Shown here: in pieces, positions 17,406-27,694 of the stretch
Layout of the letters: each line of letters starts with the position of its first letter
How positions within the stretch are numbered: the first letter of the stretch is position 1
DNA from: Bacillus solimangrovi
GTDB taxonomy: Bacteria > Bacillota > Bacilli > Bacillales > Bacillaceae_N
NCBI RefSeq assembly: GCF_001742425.1
Contig: NZ_MJEH01000007.1
Span: forward strand, 21,195-85,194
Reading direction: 5' to 3'
Length of the DNA: 64,000 nt
Notes under the pieces: model-generated
What the model was told of the DNA's origin: nothing
The model's input: only the letters and a program-made list of their open reading frames with translations
The model's database searches: none
Position numbers and translations under genes: made by a program

Positions 17406-20400
17406 ATGTCAGAAAGAAAAATTAATAAAATCCTCGTCGCAAACCGTGGAGAAATTGCCATCCGTGTTTTTCGTGCTTGTACAGAATTAGGAATTCGGAC
17501 AGTTGCAGTATATTCGAAAGAAGATACAGGTTCATATCACCGTTATAAAGCAGATGAAGCATACCTCGTAGGAGAAGATAAAAAACCGATCGATGCATAT
17601 CTAGATATTGAAGGAATTATTGAAATCGCCAAAGCGAATAATGTGGACGCCATTCATCCTGGTTACGGATTTTTGTCGGAAAATATTAAATTTGCTAGAC
17701 GATGTGAAGAAGAGGGTATCATATTTATCGGGCCTGAAAGTAATCACCTTGAAATGTTTGGAGATAAGGTGAAGGCCCGTGAGCAAGCTATCAATGCAGA
17801 CATTCCTGTTATTCCTGGTACAGATGGACCTGTAGACGGATTTGAAGAAGTAGAGGAATTTGGAGAAGCTCATGGTTATCCACTAATGGTTAAAGCTTCA
17901 TTAGGTGGTGGTGGACGAGGCATGCGTATCGTCCGCAATAAGGAATCATTAAAAGAATCGTTCGAACGTGCAAAATCTGAAGCACAAGCAGCTTTTGGTT
18001 CAGATGAGATGTATGTTGAGAAATTCATCGAAAATCCAAAACATATTGAAGTGCAGATTCTTGGGGACAAACACGGTAATGTCGTTCACCTGTTTGAACG
18101 TGATTGCTCTGTTCAACGTCGACACCAAAAAGTTGTAGAAGTAGCACCAAGTGTATCACTTAGTGCAGATCTTCGTGATCGTATTTGTGATGCTGCAGTT
18201 AAACTTATGCAAAATATCGATTATGTGAATGCTGGGACGGTAGAATTTCTAGTAACGAATGATGACTTTTTCTTTATAGAAGTTAACCCACGTGTCCAAG
18301 TAGAGCACACAATTACAGAAATGGTAACAGGGATTGATATCGTACAATCACAAATTTTAATTTCTGAAGGATTTGAGTTACATAGTAAAGAATTGGCAAT
18401 TCCAACACAAGATAAGATCGTAACAAACGGATATGCTATTCAATCCCGTGTGACAACAGAGGATCCACAAAATAATTTCATGCCAGATACTGGTAAAATA
18501 ATGGCGTATCGAAGTGGTGGTGGATTTGGAGTTCGTCTTGATGCAGGAAATAGTTATCAAGGTGCTGTAATTACACCATACTATGATTCTTTGTTAGTGA
18601 AATTAAGCACATGGGCATTATCATTTGACCATGCTGTATCAAAAATGATTCGAAATTTACGGGAATTCCGTATTCGTGGAATTAAAACGAATATAGCCTT
18701 TTTAGAGAACGTTGTTAATCATCAAGATTTCCGAACAGGTAACTATAATACATCGTTTATTGATTCGGCACCAGAGTTATTTGTTTTTCCTAAACGTCAT
18801 GACCGTGGAACTAAGATGTTATCCTTCATTGCAAATACAACAATCAATGGTTTCGAAGGTGTAGAAAAAGAGAAAAAACCAGTATTTGATAAACCGAGAA
18901 TGCCTGGTGTTAAGATGAGTGAGCCAATTGCGGCAGGTACGAAACAAATCTTAGATGAACATGGTCCAGAAGGGCTAGCTAAATGGTTAAAAGATCAAAA
19001 AGAAGTATTGCTGACGGATACAACGTTCAGGGATGCACATCAGTCATTGCTTGCAACACGTTTGCGTTCTCGTGATTTGATTCAAATTGCTGAACCGACT
19101 GCACGACTACTTCCTAATTTGTTCTCTGTTGAAATGTGGGGAGGCGCAACCTTTGATGTTTCCTATCGTTTCTTGAAAGAAGATCCGTGGAAACGCCTAA
19201 TAAAAATGAGAGAAAAAATGCCAAATGTTTTGTTCCAAATGTTATTACGAGCTTCAAACGCGGTTGGATATAAAAATTACCCAGACAATCTGATTGAAGA
19301 ATTTGTACAAAAATCAGCAGATGCAGGTATTGATGTATTCCGTATTTTCGATAGCTTGAACTGGGTTGACGGAATGAAAGTAGCAATTGAAGCAGTAAGA
19401 AAAACGGGTAAAGTTGCTGAAGCAACAGTGTGTTATACAGGTGATATTTTAGATCCATCCAGAAGTAAATATGATTTAGAATATTATAAGAAGATTGCAA
19501 AAGAGCTTGAAGATGCAGGCGCACACATTCTTGGAATTAAAGATATGGCAGGATTATTGAAACCACAAGCAGCTTTTGAGCTTATTTCAGCTCTTAAAGA
19601 AACAATCGATATTCCAATTCATTTGCATACGCATGACACGAGTGGTAATGGGATTTACACTTATGCAAGAGCAATTGAAGCGGGAGTTGATGTTGTTGAC
19701 GTTGCAACAAGTTCAATGGCAGGTTTAACATCTCAACCAAGTGCAAGTACATTGTGTTACGCACTTGAAGGGAATGATCGAAAGCCTAATATTGACATTA
19801 ATGCCTATGAAGAGCTTGGTCATTATTGGGAAGACGTTCGAAAATATTACAAACCATTCGAATCAGGAATGGTGGCACCTCATAGTGAAATCTATATGCA
19901 TGAAATGCCTGGTGGTCAATATTCAAACTTACAGCAACAAGCGAAAGCAGTGGGACTTGGCAATCGATGGGGAGAAGTTAAGGACATGTATCGACGCGTC
20001 AACATGTTATTTGGTGATGTTGTTAAGGTAACACCATCATCAAAAGTTGTTGGGGATATGGCATTATACATGGTACAAAATGATTTAATTGAAGACGATG
20101 TATATGAGCGTGGTGAAACGTTAGATTTCCCTGATTCAGTTGTTGAGTTATTCCAAGGATACCTTGGACAGCCTTATCAAGGTTTTCCAAAAGAGCTGCA
20201 GCAAGTTATTTTGAAGGGGAAAGAAGCAATAAATGTTCGACCTGGTGAATTACTCGAACCAGTTAATTTCACAGAAGTTCAAAAGGAGCTATTTAAGAAA
20301 TTAGACCGTCAAGTAACGAGCCATGATATAATTAGCTACGGATTATATCCAAAAGTATATATGGATTATCAAAGCTTCTATGATACGTATGGAGATATGT

Positions 20401-20849
20401 CAGTTTTGGATACACCAACATTCTTCTATGGAATGCGCCTAGGTGAAGAGATTGAAGTAGAGATTGAGCACGGAAAAACGTTAATTGTTAAGTTAGTCTC
20501 TATCGGTCATGCACAAGTAGATGGTACACGTGTTGTATATTTTGAATTTAATGGACAACCGCGAGAAGTAATTATAAAGGATAATAAAGTCCAAACAACT
20601 GTAGAAGTGAAAAAGAAAGCGGATAAGTCTAATCAAAACCACATTGGTGCATCCATGCCAGGTACAGTTATTAAAGTAGTATGTGAAAAAGGCGAAAAAG
20701 TGAAAAAAGGAGATCACCTCATCATTACTGAAGCTATGAAAATGGAAACGACAGTGCAAGCTCCGTTTGATGGAACAATTAAAGATATCCATGTAAATAA
20801 TGGTGAAGCAATACAGACAGGTGATTTGTTAATTGAATTAGAGTCTTAA
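17406..20849 (+). CDS. pycA: Pyruvate carboxylase
   Basis: A 1147-residue biotin enzyme that makes oxaloacetate from pyruvate, bicarbonate and ATP, refilling the TCA cycle. Seen in order: biotin carboxylase domain (about 1-460) with ATP-grasp loop GGGGRGMRIV and EVNPRVQVEHT; carboxyltransferase TIM barrel (about 530-830) starting TDTTFRDAHQS with metal-binding HLHTHDT; central allosteric region; C-terminal biotin carrier domain with EAMKMET, biotinylated Lys near residue 1112. Full family length for the single-chain form. The ATG follows AAGGAGG, close behind ftsW. Confidence 0.97.
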   Translation: MSERKINKILVANRGEIAIRVFRACTELGIRTVAVYSKEDTGSYHRYKADEAYLVGEDKKPIDAYLDIEGIIEIAKANNVDAIHPGYGFLSENIKFARRCEEEGIIFIGPESNHLEMFGDKVKAREQAINADIPVIPGTDGPVDGFEEVEEFGEAHGYPLMVKASLGGGGRGMRIVRNKESLKESFERAKSEAQAAFGSDEMYVEKFIENPKHIEVQILGDKHGNVVHLFERDCSVQRRHQKVVEVAPSVSLSADLRDRICDAAVKLMQNIDYVNAGTVEFLVTNDDFFFIEVNPRVQVEHTITEMVTGIDIVQSQILISEGFELHSKELAIPTQDKIVTNGYAIQSRVTTEDPQNNFMPDTGKIMAYRSGGGFGVRLDAGNSYQGAVITPYYDSLLVKLSTWALSFDHAVSKMIRNLREFRIRGIKTNIAFLENVVNHQDFRTGNYNTSFIDSAPELFVFPKRHDRGTKMLSFIANTTINGFEGVEKEKKPVFDKPRMPGVKMSEPIAAGTKQILDEHGPEGLAKWLKDQKEVLLTDTTFRDAHQSLLATRLRSRDLIQIAEPTARLLPNLFSVEMWGGATFDVSYRFLKEDPWKRLIKMREKMPNVLFQMLLRASNAVGYKNYPDNLIEEFVQKSADAGIDVFRIFDSLNWVDGMKVAIEAVRKTGKVAEATVCYTGDILDPSRSKYDLEYYKKIAKELEDAGAHILGIKDMAGLLKPQAAFELISALKETIDIPIHLHTHDTSGNGIYTYARAIEAGVDVVDVATSSMAGLTSQPSASTLCYALEGNDRKPNIDINAYEELGHYWEDVRKYYKPFESGMVAPHSEIYMHEMPGGQYSNLQQQAKAVGLGNRWGEVKDMYRRVNMLFGDVVKVTPSSKVVGDMALYMVQNDLIEDDVYERGETLDFPDSVVELFQGYLGQPYQGFPKELQQVILKGKEAINVRPGELLEPVNFTEVQKELFKKLDRQVTSHDIISYGLYPKVYMDYQSFYDTYGDMSVLDTPTFFYGMRLGEEIEVEIEHGKTLIVKLVSIGHAQVDGTRVVYFEFNGQPREVIIKDNKVQTTVEVKKKADKSNQNHIGASMPGTVIKVVCEKGEKVKKGDHLIITEAMKMETTVQAPFDGTIKDIHVNNGEAIQTGDLLIELES

Positions 20850-20854
20850 TTAAT

Positions 20855-20903
20855 AAAGGAGTGTCTCATAAGTAGTTTTAGTACTTAGAGACACTCCTTT
20901 TCA
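20855..20903 (+). terminator. Terminator after pycA
   Basis: Perfect 13-bp stem AAAGGAGTGTCTC / GAGACACTCCTTT followed by TT. The 190 bases between it and the next terminator hold no gene. Confidence 0.88.
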
Positions 20904-21090
20904 ATTGTAACAAAGTTAAAGAGTTTGTGTATTTAATCAAAATGAAGTCTTTCTCTTTCCCGTCAGTTGATTAGTTAAATAATAGTATTCAATTGAAATA
21001 TGTTTTGAAGTGATTTAAGAGGATGTATCTTAAACATCATTCTACTATTAATAAAGTAAGAGTTAGTCGTAGAGAAACAATATAAAAAGT

Positions 21091-21127
21091 AAAACGCAGG
21101 AGTTTTCAAAACTCCTGCGTTTTTATT
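21091..21127 (-). terminator. Terminator after ctaA (usable in both directions)
   Basis: Perfect 16-bp inverted repeat AAAACGCAGGAGTTTT / AAAACTCCTGCGTTTT around one base, about 50 bases past the ctaA stop. Confidence 0.9.
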
Positions 21128-21174
21128 AGAAAAATTGTTGTTATATAACACGTTAAACTGAATTACTTCTTTAG

Positions 21175-22104
21175 TTATGCTGCTCGATTTTGTTCTTTCT
21201 CGTTTTTGGAGCTACGATTTGCGAGTAGAACAAGATAACTTAAAACAGCAAAAGCACATGATACAAATAATGCATGCATTAATGGAATGACAATATAGTT
21301 CATTAATGTAAACACAGTTGCGATGCCTGATAGAGCTTGTAAGCAAAGTAGAATAAATGTTGTCGTGATGCTATAAACAAGTACTTTTTGGTCACGATAT
21401 TGTTTGTATACCTTAATCATCAGTACGAATGTCCAAACAAATAAAATAAGTGCCGCTAGTCGGTGTCCCATTTGTACCCATTCATACATTGTTGCAGGTA
21501 GTGAAAAAGAACCATTTGTACATAATGGGAAGTCTTGACAAGCGAGTGAAGAATTCGTATGACGAACTAGTGCGCCAGTATATACGACAGCATACAAGTA
21601 TACAATTAGAGCGTATATTTGCATTCGCATTCCTTTAGCAATAACTACTGATTTAGCATCGAATTTTTTATCAACCTCAAAGATAAGCAACGTTAGTAGT
21701 AACACTGTAGCGAAAGAAATCAGTGAGATTCCAAAGTGTATTGCTAGAACTGTATCTGACTGGCCCCAAACTACGGCAGCAGCCCCGAACAATGCTTGGG
21801 CAATTAAGAAGATAACAGACATGCTAGCCAAAAATTTAGTTTCACGTATATGTCCAATACGTTTCCACGACCAAATCGCAAGAATAATTACTAGAATCCC
21901 CGCAGTTCCTGAAACAAGTCGGTGGCTTAATTCAATAATAAGTTCAAAAGTAATTTGCGAAGGGATTAATTCTCCATTACATAGTGGCCATGAATCCCCG
22001 CACCCATCTCCAGAACCAGTTTTTGTCACAAGTGAGCCACCAATTAATACGAACAGCATAACAAAGGATGTGACTACTGCCAGAGCTTTAAATAGTTTTT
22101 GCAC
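21175..22104 (-). CDS. ctaA: Heme A synthase CtaA
   Basis: A 309-residue membrane protein with eight transmembrane segments in two similar halves. It oxidises the C8 methyl of heme O to make heme A for the oxidase encoded next door. The cysteine pairs of the extracellular loops are present (GDGCGDSWPLCNG in the first half, ACQDFPLC in the second), with conserved His near ELSHRL and QMGHRL. I choose the GTG at 22104, six bases after the ribosome binding site GGAGAAGGTG; the in-frame ATG at 22122 has no site. It is divergent from ctaB, the usual Bacillus layout. Confidence 0.93.
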   Translation of the reverse strand: MQKLFKALAVVTSFVMLFVLIGGSLVTKTGSGDGCGDSWPLCNGELIPSQITFELIIELSHRLVSGTAGILVIILAIWSWKRIGHIRETKFLASMSVIFLIAQALFGAAAVVWGQSDTVLAIHFGISLISFATVLLLTLLIFEVDKKFDAKSVVIAKGMRMQIYALIVYLYAVVYTGALVRHTNSSLACQDFPLCTNGSFSLPATMYEWVQMGHRLAALILFVWTFVLMIKVYKQYRDQKVLVYSITTTFILLCLQALSGIATVFTLMNYIVIPLMHALFVSCAFAVLSYLVLLANRSSKNEKEQNRAA

Positions 22105-22378
22105 TTCAATCACCTTCTCCATAACAAATATAATCGATTATTTCTCATTAGACGTATTTCCTAGTTGTAAGCCTCTTTTATATTAACTGAAAACATTCAT
22201 GATTAAAAGGTAGTCATGTTCAACTTTTATGTCCGATTTATTACAACTCTTCTAAGTTAATATTTAATATATTTATATAATCTTTCGAAAAAGAAAAAGT
22301 AACTTGTTTTTTTGTTGATAGTTTGTTAATAATGATATGATGGAATCTAGTGTCTATTTTAGAATAGAATTGAGAAAA

Positions 22379-22482
22379 TTGTGTTTTAAAGTACAAACAT
22401 CATTTTAATGCCAATAGAGAGTATCTTTGTGCTAATAAATGGGCTAAAATGAGAATTGTGAAATCTTTTTGTGCAAATTGTG
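22379..22482 (+). promoter_or_regulatory. Cluster of TTGTG motifs between ctaA and ctaB
   Basis: TTGTG occurs at 22379, 22427, 22456, 22469 and 22478, the last three as TTGTGAAAT, TTGTGCAAA and TTGTG. Such motifs resemble ResD binding sites described upstream of ctaA and ctaB in B. subtilis. This 570-bp gap must hold both promoters; the match is by eye only. Confidence 0.35.
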
Positions 22483-22609
22483 TCTAACTGTAAAAGAATG
22501 TTCAAAAATTACACCCCAGAAATAGATAAAGTATGTTTTAATGGAAAGAAGAAGGATGATAGGTATTGTAAATAATATACTATTATCATGAAATGTACGG
22601 GAACGACCT

Positions 22610-22641
22610 CAATCTGTGTCGGGGGACGAAAGAACAGATTG
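22610..22641 (+). promoter_or_regulatory. Hairpin in the ctaB leader
   Basis: Perfect 8-bp inverted repeat CAATCTGT / ACAGATTG with a 16-base G-rich loop, ending about 30 bases before the ctaB start. No T-run, so it is not a terminator; role unknown. Confidence 0.4.
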
Positions 22642-22672
22642 TAAGGGATGGGGAGTAAAGGAGGAATTTATA

Positions 22673-23605
22673 ATGAGTAATCCGAGGACGATAGACAGCA
22701 CTGCTGATCAAATGATCGAGAATCGCCCTCAAGTTAGTGCACGCACCAACCTTTGGGGGGATTTTCTTGCGCTTATTAAAGTTGGGATTATTAATTCTAA
22801 TTTAATAACAACGTTTACAGGGCTTTGGTTAGCCTTACATTATACGAATCAGGATTTCATAGCGAATATCGACAATGTATTATTCGCAATATTTGGTACA
22901 GCCCTTGTAATTGCTGGCGGTTGCACATTGAATAATTATTATGATAGAGATATTGATCATATTATGGAGAGGACTAAAAACCGCCCAACTGTAACAGGTA
23001 ATATTAGTTTGACAAAAGTATTAACAATGGGTATCGGATTTACAATACTCGGTACAGTTTTATTGGCTTTTGCATCTATAACTGCCGCTATCTTTGGTCT
23101 AATTGGTTTCTTCAGTTATGTCGTTCTTTACACGATGTGGTCGAAACGTAGATTCACACTAAATACGATTGTAGGAAGTATCTCAGGAGCAGTTCCGCCA
23201 TTAATTGGTTGGGCAGCGATTGATTCTTCTCTACATCCAGTCGCATGGGTTTTATTTTTAATCGTCTTTATTTGGCAAACTCCGCACTTCTTAGCACTTG
23301 CTATGAAAAAGTGTGAAGATTACCGTGCAGCAGGTATTCCAATGTTACCAGTTGTTCACGGGTTTGCATTTACAAAACGCCAAATTATTATATATGTTAT
23401 TTGTTTATTACCAGTTCCATTCTACTTATCTTCTCTTGGATTAGTATATGTAATCATCGCTGGTATTTTAGGTTTTGGATGGGTTGCATTATCAATAGCA
23501 GGCTTCTATATGAAAGATGATTTGAAGTGGGCGACAATGATGTTTATTTATTCATTAAACTATTTAACAATTTTATTCGTAGCGATGGTAGTTGTGACAA
23601 TATAA
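22673..23605 (+). CDS. ctaB: Protoheme IX farnesyltransferase CtaB
   Basis: A 310-residue UbiA-type prenyltransferase with about nine transmembrane segments. It attaches a farnesyl group to heme B, giving heme O. The first Asp-rich motif is [19 protein letters not shown] (about residues 84-102), and [17 protein letters not shown] carries the second conserved region. The ATG at 22673 follows a perfect AAAGGAGG; the in-frame ATG at 22616 would add 19 residues overlapping the leader hairpin. It opens the ctaBCDEF cluster. Confidence 0.95.
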   Translation: MSNPRTIDSTADQMIENRPQVSARTNLWGDFLALIKVGIINSNLITTFTGLWLALHYTNQDFIANIDNVLFAIFGTALVIAGGCTLNNYYDRDIDHIMERTKNRPTVTGNISLTKVLTMGIGFTILGTVLLAFASITAAIFGLIGFFSYVVLYTMWSKRRFTLNTIVGSISGAVPPLIGWAAIDSSLHPVAWVLFLIVFIWQTPHFLALAMKKCEDYRAAGIPMLPVVHGFAFTKRQIIIYVICLLPVPFYLSSLGLVYVIIAGILGFGWVALSIAGFYMKDDLKWATMMFIYSLNYLTILFVAMVVVTI

Positions 23606-23759
23606 GTCATTTCTTTAATTTAATATCGCATGAATTGTATGTTTCTTGGACATACATGGGTAAAAGTATTACTATTTTCGGTTATAATTTCTTTTCTAGT
23701 GATAGAAAAGAATTATAATAATAAATTTAAACTATTTAAAAGAAAGTGGGGTAAGAGGG

Positions 23760-24809
23760 ATGAAATCATCTATGCCAAAGTTGCGTATCTTTGCTACAGT
23801 AGCAATGTTAGCGCTTCTTTTGTCCGGTTGTTCCGGGAAGCCGTATCTATCAACACTTCAACCTTCAGGTGAAAGTGCAGAGTTGTTGCTTGATTTAATG
23901 CTTCTCGCAACGGGCATTATGACATTCGTTGTCATTGTTGTAACAGTAATCTTTATTTATGTTTCTATACGTTTCCGTAGAAACAAACAGAACGAAAACG
24001 ACATTCCGAAACAAATTGAAGGAAATCACAAGCTTGAGATCTTATGGACTGTTATTCCAATTATCTTGTTGTTAATTCTCGCAGTACCTACTATTGCAGC
24101 TACTTTCAAACTTGATGTTACGGAAGATACTGTAATCCCAGAGGATGCTGAGCAAATTAATGTTATGGCTAAGCTTTATTGGTGGGAGTTTGAATATGAG
24201 GATGATAAAATTGTCACTTCTCAAGATTTAGTTATCCCAGCAGGTGAACGTGTTTACTTTAAGCTAAAAGCTGGCGATGTAAAACATGCATTCTGGATTC
24301 CTGCAATTGCTGGTAAGATTGATACAAACACAGATAACACGAATAGAATGTGGGTTCAAGCAAATGAACCTGGCCTATTCTACGGTAAATGTACTGAGCT
24401 ATGTGGTCCGTCACATGCATTAATGGACTTTAAAGTACGTGTACTTGCAAAAGACGAATACGAACAGTGGAAGAAAAATATGCTTGAGCCAGCAGCTGAA
24501 CCAACTACTGAATTAGCTGTGCAAGGTCAAGAAATCTTCAATCAAAGTTGTATTGGATGTCACGCGGTTGAATCACAAGACCCACGTCCTGTAGAAGCAC
24601 GTTTGGCTCCTAACCTTTCCAACTTTGCTGATCGTGAAGTTATTGCTGGTATTTTAGAGCACAACCCTGAAGAGTTGAAAAAATGGTTGAAAGATCCTGA
24701 AACTCTAAAACCAGGTAACAAAATGACAAACACATACGCACCTCTTAACGATCAAGAGTTAGACGCTCTTACAGAATACTTATACACGTTAACAAAAGAA
24801 CAAAAATAA
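23760..24809 (+). CDS. ctaC: Cytochrome c oxidase subunit II, caa3 type
   Basis: A 349-residue subunit. A signal peptide ends in lipobox LLSGC with Cys at residue 24, so it is lipid-anchored. Two transmembrane helices follow (about 42-67 and 93-112). The cupredoxin domain has the CuA centre in CTELCGPSHALM near residue 212-223. A fused cytochrome c domain near the C-terminus has the heme motif CIGCH (about 264-268) and a distal Met in NKMTNTY. This fusion defines caa3 oxidases, which take electrons from cytochrome c and pass them to CtaD. Confidence 0.95.
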   Translation: MKSSMPKLRIFATVAMLALLLSGCSGKPYLSTLQPSGESAELLLDLMLLATGIMTFVVIVVTVIFIYVSIRFRRNKQNENDIPKQIEGNHKLEILWTVIPIILLLILAVPTIAATFKLDVTEDTVIPEDAEQINVMAKLYWWEFEYEDDKIVTSQDLVIPAGERVYFKLKAGDVKHAFWIPAIAGKIDTNTDNTNRMWVQANEPGLFYGKCTELCGPSHALMDFKVRVLAKDEYEQWKKNMLEPAAEPTTELAVQGQEIFNQSCIGCHAVESQDPRPVEARLAPNLSNFADREVIAGILEHNPEELKKWLKDPETLKPGNKMTNTYAPLNDQELDALTEYLYTLTKEQK

Positions 24810-24831
24810 CATTAAAGGGAGGTAACGATTG

Positions 24832-26703
24832 ATGAATTCGTTGGCCCAAAAACAGGGTATCGGCGCTATTATTTGGGACTACTTAACAACAGTAGACCAT
24901 AAGAAGATTGCGAAGTTATACCTATTTAGCGGATTGCTTTATTTTGTTGTCGGTGGAATCGAAGCATTACTGATTCGTTTACAGTTAATGTTTCCGATGA
25001 ATGATTTACTTGTTGGTCGTACATTTAATGAAGTTATTACAGCACACGGTGTTACCATGTTATTCTTTGTTGCAATGCCATTGGTATTTGCACTAGGTAA
25101 CTTAGTCTTACCATTACAAATTGGAGCACGTGATGTTGCATTTCCATTCTTAAATTCACTTGGTTTTTGGTTATTTTTCTTTGGTGCATTATTTTATAAT
25201 GTAGGTTGGTTTATGGGTGACATGCCAGCTGCAGGTTGGACTTCATATGCATCACTATCAATGGATGACCCAACACGTGGTGTAGACTTTTACGTTATCG
25301 GGTTACAAATAGGTGGTATAGGTTCATTAATTGGTGCAATTAACTTTATCGCAACTGTTGTTACGATGCGTGCACCAGGTATGACATTCATGCGTATGCC
25401 ATTATTTACTTGGACAATTTTTATGTCATCAGTAATGATTTTATTTGCATTCCCTCCATTAACAGTTGGCTTGTTCTTATTATTCTTTGATCGCTTATTT
25501 AATGGAGCATTTTTTAACGAAGTACTTGGTGGAAACACTATTATTTATGAGCACTTATTCTGGATCTTTGGTCATCCTGAAGTATACATCTTAGTACTTC
25601 CAGCGTTTGGAGCTTTCTCTGAGATTGTTGCAGTATTCTCTCGTAAACGTCTATTTGGTTATACTGCAATGGTATTTGCTGTATCAATCATCGGTTTCTT
25701 AGGTATGATGGTATGGGCTCACCACTTATTCACAGTAGGTTTAGGTCCAGTGGCAAATTCAATCTTCTCGGTAGCTACAATGGCTATTGCCGTACCAACG
25801 GGAATAAAAATTTTCAACTGGTTATTTACGATGTGGGGCGGAAACATTAAGTTTACGACGCCTATGTTATACACTGTTTGGTTTATTCCAACATTCGTAA
25901 TGGGTGGAGTAACTGGGGTTATGCTTGCATCAGGCCCAGCTGACTACCAATTCCATGATACTTATTTCGTAGTAGCTCACTTCCACTATGTAATCGCTGG
26001 TGGTGTAGTATTAGGTTTATTCGCTGGTCTACATTATTGGTGGCCAAAAATGTTTGGTGTTATGCTAAGTGATAAAGTCGGAAAGATTTCTTTCTGGTTA
26101 TGGTACATCGGTTTCCACTTAACATTCTTCATTCAACACTTTGTTGGTATGTGGGGAATGCCGCGTCGAGTTTACACATACTTACCAGATCAAGGTTGGG
26201 ATGCTGCAAACTTTATTAGTTCAATCGGCGCATTAGTTATGACTCTTTCAGTAATCGTAATGGTTTCAAACTTTGTTTGGAGTTGGTTTGCTGGTGAGAA
26301 AGCAGAAGGAGACGCTTGGGGCGATGGTCGTACGCTTGAGTGGGCAATTCCATCTCCACCACCAGAATATAACTTTATCCAAACTCCACTAGTACGTGGT
26401 ATTGATGCGTTATGGATTGAAAAAATGGAAGGCGATGGTAAAATGAAACCAGCTGAAAAAATTGGTGACATTCATATGCCAAACGGTTCAATTCTTCCAT
26501 TAATTATGTCATTAGGTCTATTTATTTCTGGATTTGGATTCATGTTCCATGATTTGGGTACAAATAAGCTTGCATTAGCTGCAGCTATCGGTGGTTTAGT
26601 AATCACGTTAGGATGTATGTTTGTACGCTCAATTAAGGATGATTTCGGGTATCATATTCATAAAGAAGACCTTGAGCGTGATGCGAAAGGGGCGAATGCA
26701 TAA
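24832..26703 (+). CDS. ctaD: Cytochrome c oxidase subunit I
   Basis: A 623-residue subunit with heme A, heme a3 and CuB. The metal-binding histidines are visible: AHGVTM in helix II, WIFGHPEVYILVLPAFG in helix VI (the His-Pro-Glu-Val-Tyr crosslink motif), AHHLFTVG in helix VII and VVAHFHYV in helix X. It reduces oxygen to water and pumps protons. It is longer than simple subunit I because of extra C-terminal helices, as in caa3 oxidases of Bacillus. ATG at 24832 is preferred over the adjacent TTG at 24829; GGGAGG is upstream. The stop overlaps the ctaE start by one base. Confidence 0.96.
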   Translation: MNSLAQKQGIGAIIWDYLTTVDHKKIAKLYLFSGLLYFVVGGIEALLIRLQLMFPMNDLLVGRTFNEVITAHGVTMLFFVAMPLVFALGNLVLPLQIGARDVAFPFLNSLGFWLFFFGALFYNVGWFMGDMPAAGWTSYASLSMDDPTRGVDFYVIGLQIGGIGSLIGAINFIATVVTMRAPGMTFMRMPLFTWTIFMSSVMILFAFPPLTVGLFLLFFDRLFNGAFFNEVLGGNTIIYEHLFWIFGHPEVYILVLPAFGAFSEIVAVFSRKRLFGYTAMVFAVSIIGFLGMMVWAHHLFTVGLGPVANSIFSVATMAIAVPTGIKIFNWLFTMWGGNIKFTTPMLYTVWFIPTFVMGGVTGVMLASGPADYQFHDTYFVVAHFHYVIAGGVVLGLFAGLHYWWPKMFGVMLSDKVGKISFWLWYIGFHLTFFIQHFVGMWGMPRRVYTYLPDQGWDAANFISSIGALVMTLSVIVMVSNFVWSWFAGEKAEGDAWGDGRTLEWAIPSPPPEYNFIQTPLVRGIDALWIEKMEGDGKMKPAEKIGDIHMPNGSILPLIMSLGLFISGFGFMFHDLGTNKLALAAAIGGLVITLGCMFVRSIKDDFGYHIHKEDLERDAKGANA

Positions 26704-27323
26704 TGAATATGGATAAACCATTTACTAAGGACAATTTTCCTGCTGAACCAGAAAAATCGTCGTTAGAAGGTAAAAATAAGTTTATCGGTTTTTGGCTTTT
26801 CCTTGGTGGAGAAACCGTATTATTCGCCGCTTTATTCGGTACGTTTCTAGCTTTACGTAATTCATTCGCTAATGGACCTACTGCAGATGAGTTGTTTCAA
26901 TTACCATTAGTATTTGTAGCAACAATGATTTTATTATCAAGTAGTTTAACGAGTGTATATGCAATGTACCATATGAAAAATAATGACTTTGGTAAAATGA
27001 AGCTATGGTTATGGATTACTTGGTTCCTTGGTTTATCATTCCTTATCTTAGAGGTTTATGAGTTTAATCATTATATTCATGAAGGTTTGACGTATACTAC
27101 TAGTGCATTCGGTTCTGCATTCTATACACTTGTAGGTACTCACGGAGGTCACGTATTCTTCGGTCTTTTATGGATTGGAACGTTGTTGATTCGTAACAGT
27201 AAGCGAGGTATTACTCCATATACAGCGCCTAAGTATTACTTAGCAAGTCTTTACTGGCACTTTATTGATGTTGTATGGGTATTCATCTTTACAGCTGTAT
27301 ACTTAATGGGAAAGGTGGGTTAA
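26703..27323 (+). CDS. ctaE: Cytochrome c oxidase subunit III
   Basis: A 206-residue protein with five transmembrane segments, including FWLFLGGETVLFAALFGTF and the conserved THGGHVFFGLLW and YWHFIDVVWVFIF segments that mark subunit III. It stabilises subunit I and supports proton uptake. The ATG at 26703 overlaps the last base of the ctaD stop, showing translational coupling; a second ATG at 26709 is possible. Confidence 0.95.
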   Translation: MNMDKPFTKDNFPAEPEKSSLEGKNKFIGFWLFLGGETVLFAALFGTFLALRNSFANGPTADELFQLPLVFVATMILLSSSLTSVYAMYHMKNNDFGKMKLWLWITWFLGLSFLILEVYEFNHYIHEGLTYTTSAFGSAFYTLVGTHGGHVFFGLLWIGTLLIRNSKRGITPYTAPKYYLASLYWHFIDVVWVFIFTAVYLMGKVG

Positions 27324-27326
27324 TGT

Positions 27327-27650
27327 ATGACTAATCAAGCTAACTCATCCCAAGGTTTAGAGTTCCGTAAGCAACGTAACAAGGATGAGATGAAACAACA
27401 AGTTGTTGTCTTTTCGCTTATGATTTTCTTTACACTCATTGCATTTGCCGCTGTTGCATTTGAAGCAATCACACCAATTTTCACAGCACCATTTATTTTA
27501 ATTTTGGCTGTTGTGCAAGTGTTATTTCAATTGTATTATTTCATGCACATGAGTCATAAAGGACATGAGGTCCCAATTATCTTCATCTTTGGTGGAGTTT
27601 TTACAGCTATTATTATGGTAGCAGCCCTTTGCACAATTGTATGGTGGTAA
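27327..27650 (+). CDS. ctaF: Cytochrome c oxidase subunit IV
   Basis: A 107-residue protein with three transmembrane segments and the conserved LYYFMHMSHKGHE block of prokaryotic subunit IV (COX4_pro). It follows ctaE by three bases with AAAGGTGGG upstream of the ATG, and a strong terminator closes the operon 11 bases later. Confidence 0.94.
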   Translation: MTNQANSSQGLEFRKQRNKDEMKQQVVVFSLMIFFTLIAFAAVAFEAITPIFTAPFILILAVVQVLFQLYYFMHMSHKGHEVPIIFIFGGVFTAIIMVAALCTIVWW

Positions 27651-27660
27651 TAGATGAAAG

Positions 27661-27694
27661 AAGAGTAACTGATCTAATCAGTTACTCTTTTTTG
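27661..27694 (+). terminator. Terminator of the ctaBCDEF operon
   Basis: Perfect 13-bp stem AAGAGTAACTGAT / ATCAGTTACTCTT with loop CTA, followed by TTTT. The 280 bases from here to ctaG contain no gene and presumably a promoter that I cannot identify. Confidence 0.92.

Noticed and set aside
19114..19524. 136-codon minus-strand ORF inside pycA
   Set aside because: Antisense to the conserved carboxyltransferase domain; no independent support.
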